A stretch of 64,000 bases of DNA from Chrysopilus asiliformis (Eukaryota > Arthropoda > Insecta > Diptera > Rhagionidae), in the NCBI GenBank assembly GCA_964034945.1, contig OZ035962.1, forward strand, positions 21,423,530 to 21,487,529, read 5' to 3'. Below, piece by piece: positions 61,801-64,000 of the stretch. Each line of letters opens with the position of its first letter. The stretch's first letter is position 1. The notes beneath the pieces are model-generated. The model saw only the letters and a program-made list of their open reading frames with translations, was not told the origin of the DNA and made no database searches. The position numbers were made by a program, and so were the translations under genes.

Positions 61801-62659
61801 ATATCAGTTGTGGTCAACACAAAACTTTCTTCTACAAAATCTACGACCCTGTGCAATTTACGTTATAGCCCTGTCGTATTGTCAACCCAATACAACCTCC
61901 CAATAAATTGTTGGTTCATCCAAAAATATCAAAAACGTACAAAATTTGAGATAACTTGAGAACTGTAAAAGATATCAATTTACGGTAAATGGCAAAAATG
62001 TAGAAAATGTTAACATCTTTAATTATTCTTTTAACTGATTTGTCGAAAAACCGTTAGTTTGCAAAATAATTCGCAAAAATATGATTTTTTACATATTAAT
62101 GAAAATATCTCAATAACGGTAAAAGATAACGGATAACGGTAAGAGACAAAATTGTGCAGAATGCCATTCTCATTAATTCACTTCATACATTCAGTCAGCA
62201 AAAACCCGTTAATTTTCGAGATAATCGCAAAAAACTGTTTTTTTTGCAATAACGGTTTATCTCGATAACAGGTTGAGATATCGAGTTATAGCTAAAGACA
62301 AAAGTGTGGGAAATTTTATTTTCTCCAAGTTTTGTCATACTTAAGGCCACTAAAAAACGCGTAGTTTGGGAGTAAATCGAGAAAAACGAAATTGCGATTT
62401 TTGAAAAACCGCCATTTTGGATACTTCCGGTTAACGGATTTCCACCAAAAGTTTATAGGATCGTCCCATATCAGGACATGCCTATAAAATTTCGTGGCGC
62501 TAGCTCTATTAGTTTTTGAGAAATCTTGTACACAGACTGACAGACAGACTGACAGACAGAAAGACATTTTTTTAATATGACTCCAATCGACTCAGGAGTG
62601 ATCGGGAAATGTTTTTTAGGCAAAATTAAGAGGTCGAAATTTTTCATGAATACAATACT
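61801..62659 (+). repeat. Long copy of the dispersed repeat superfamily
   Basis: It starts ATATCAGTTGTGGTCAACAC and ends CATGAATACAATACT, matching both ends of the 38836-39377 copy. Blocks of the type AACTGTAAAAGATATC, AATAACGGTAAAAGATAA and TCGAGATAATCGC recur, giving an internal repeat of about 100-150 bp. A GACAGACTGACAGACAGAAAG tract lies about 120 bp from the end. Not coding. Confidence 0.7.
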
Positions 62660-64000
62660 TTATTATACTCTGTAGAAGAAAGTAAAAAGCTACATCGCAA
62701 AAGCCGAGGAAAACTGATGTGATTTATCATTTTCATCGCGGCAAATTCAGTTCAGCCTCATCAAGCAGTGATTTTAATTTGCTTGGGTTGTGTGGAATCG
62801 AACGATTGAAGATGGAATGAAATGCGGGATGGGGAAAACCATTTAGTTTTCCAGGCGCCACCGTAATGGAATGTCAGGAATCGTTAACTTACACCGTATG
62901 ATTTTAAACGTTACAAGCAACACAGGGCCCAGCCCCTAATTGATTTTCTGTGACGTCAGGTAGTTGTTTTGTATTCCGTAGGGAATTGACCCCCTCTGCA
63001 GTTTTTCTCCCAGAATCGATTTGTGGTTATAGTTCGCACTTGAACCGAATCGAATAGAGCTTGTAAATAGAAACAGTCCCAAGGATTTGAAATCTATTAG
63101 TTTGTGTGTTCCTAATTGCCAAAGAAAACACATCCTATTTATCTATCGTTCGTTTGTGTTTTACTGTGAGGCAAGTGAAGTTCAGCCATATTTTTACCCT
63201 TAGGGAAGATAATGCGCCTGGTCCAAAGTCTAGGGAGGTACAAGGTTATCAACTATGAATAAGATTCATAGTGAAATGAATAAACTAGAAGTGTCATGAT
63301 GTCATTCTAGTAAAACTGCGGTAAACTTCTGAACTTGTATAAAATTTTCTTATGAAATTGCTTTTCTTCTAAACACAAAAGAAACGGAGACGGAGAAGTA
63401 ATCATACCACTTGTTTCATTTTATTACGTCAGTTATTTTTATTTTAATAGTTAATTGCTTTTTCATCGACCAAAAAATTCTAATTGCATGTCGCCTGTAC
63501 TGGAATCTTATATTAAAATTCCGTAAAAACCGCCATCGTGTTAAAACATTTAAATATAAAGTTTTGGTATTTAAAATCAGTAATTTTTTTATTGTTCTGG
63601 TGGTAAAACAGGAACAATTAAAGAAAAATTAATGGTGAAGTATTTTAAAAATCAGATAATTGCAGTCAAGTAGGTAATAATTATAAAAACACCAGTTATG
63701 GATTCACGTACTTGAATGACCTGACGCTTAAGGTGTGAACGACTGAAAAAATGAATTTAAGATTGAAATTTTTCTTATAGCATATTAGTATTTTACACTA
63801 AATTTTAAATAAATTTTCTAAAAAGAAGTGCGCCTAACTGTTCAGAAGTTATGGCCATGTGACGCAGTCATTTCAGTCTTTTCGCTCTTTTGAAAAGTTG
63901 CATTTTTTGCACTTCCCGAACATAGCGGAACATATAGGGTAAGGTACGGATAGATGCCCCGAAGCGTGAATCTGTTAAACTAACTATCAGAGCGGATACA
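62660..64000. other. Right edge, no supported gene
   Basis: Positions 62,700-63,260 are mixed in composition, without a recognisable frame or repeat end. The rest is AT-rich. A gene may begin beyond the window. Confidence 0.3.

Noticed and set aside
1..64000. CRISPR arrays, bacterial-type operons, phage genes
   Set aside because: None seen. Splicing, poly(A) signals and gene content are those of an animal nuclear genome.

Overview
The window looks like a nuclear genome segment of an insect, probably a dipteran outside the Drosophila lineage. Its genes are AT-rich and split by short GT-AG introns. RpL23A carries the long Lys/Ala/Pro-rich, histone-H1-like N-terminal extension known from Drosophila. 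The intergenic DNA is packed with small non-autonomous DNA transposons. There are no operons, no rRNA, no CRISPR array and no intact transposase or reverse transcriptase gene. Gene identities come from protein motifs read by eye, and exon boundaries from hand-checked GT-AG sites that keep the reading frame.

Layout. Positions 1-21,890 are almost gene-free. They hold a hAT-like MITE, a 21-bp tandem repeat, a 1.35-kb foldback structure with a GACA microsatellite, a 384-bp near-perfect palindrome, a piggyBac MITE and several copies of a dispersed repeat superfamily. From 21,892 to 33,552 is a compact gene cluster: DNAI4/WDR78 (minus), head-to-head with a Rab34/36-type GTPase (plus), then RpL23A (plus) and the ribosome-biogenesis factor SLX9/FAM207A (plus). 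A mariner remnant and a frameshifted Myb/SANT-MADF-like gene follow near 34.5-35.0 kb. ZFTRAF1/CYHR1 (minus, nine coding exons, 391 aa) spans 36,849-50,587. Its introns have taken in at least six transposon-like insertions. A second copy of the 384-bp palindrome lies at 51.5 kb. SREK1/Srp54 (minus) lies at 55,012-56,538 and contains a 51-nt in-frame intron. The last 7 kb is again repeat-rich, with one unassigned coding-like stretch near 61 kb.

How the genes relate. DNAI4 (axonemal dynein) and the Rab34-like GTPase (ciliogenesis in vertebrates) share an 884-bp divergent promoter that holds a pogo/Tigger-like MITE, which hints at a ciliary or sperm-flagellum gene pair. RpL23A and SLX9, both needed to build ribosomes, are tandem neighbours. 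The others have no evident functional link.

The most notable signals are the two almost identical 384-bp palindromes with opposite loop orientation, the fast-evolving repeat superfamily with conserved end motifs and GACA tracts, and the density of MITEs with readable target-site duplications (TTAA, TTA/TAA, 8 bp).
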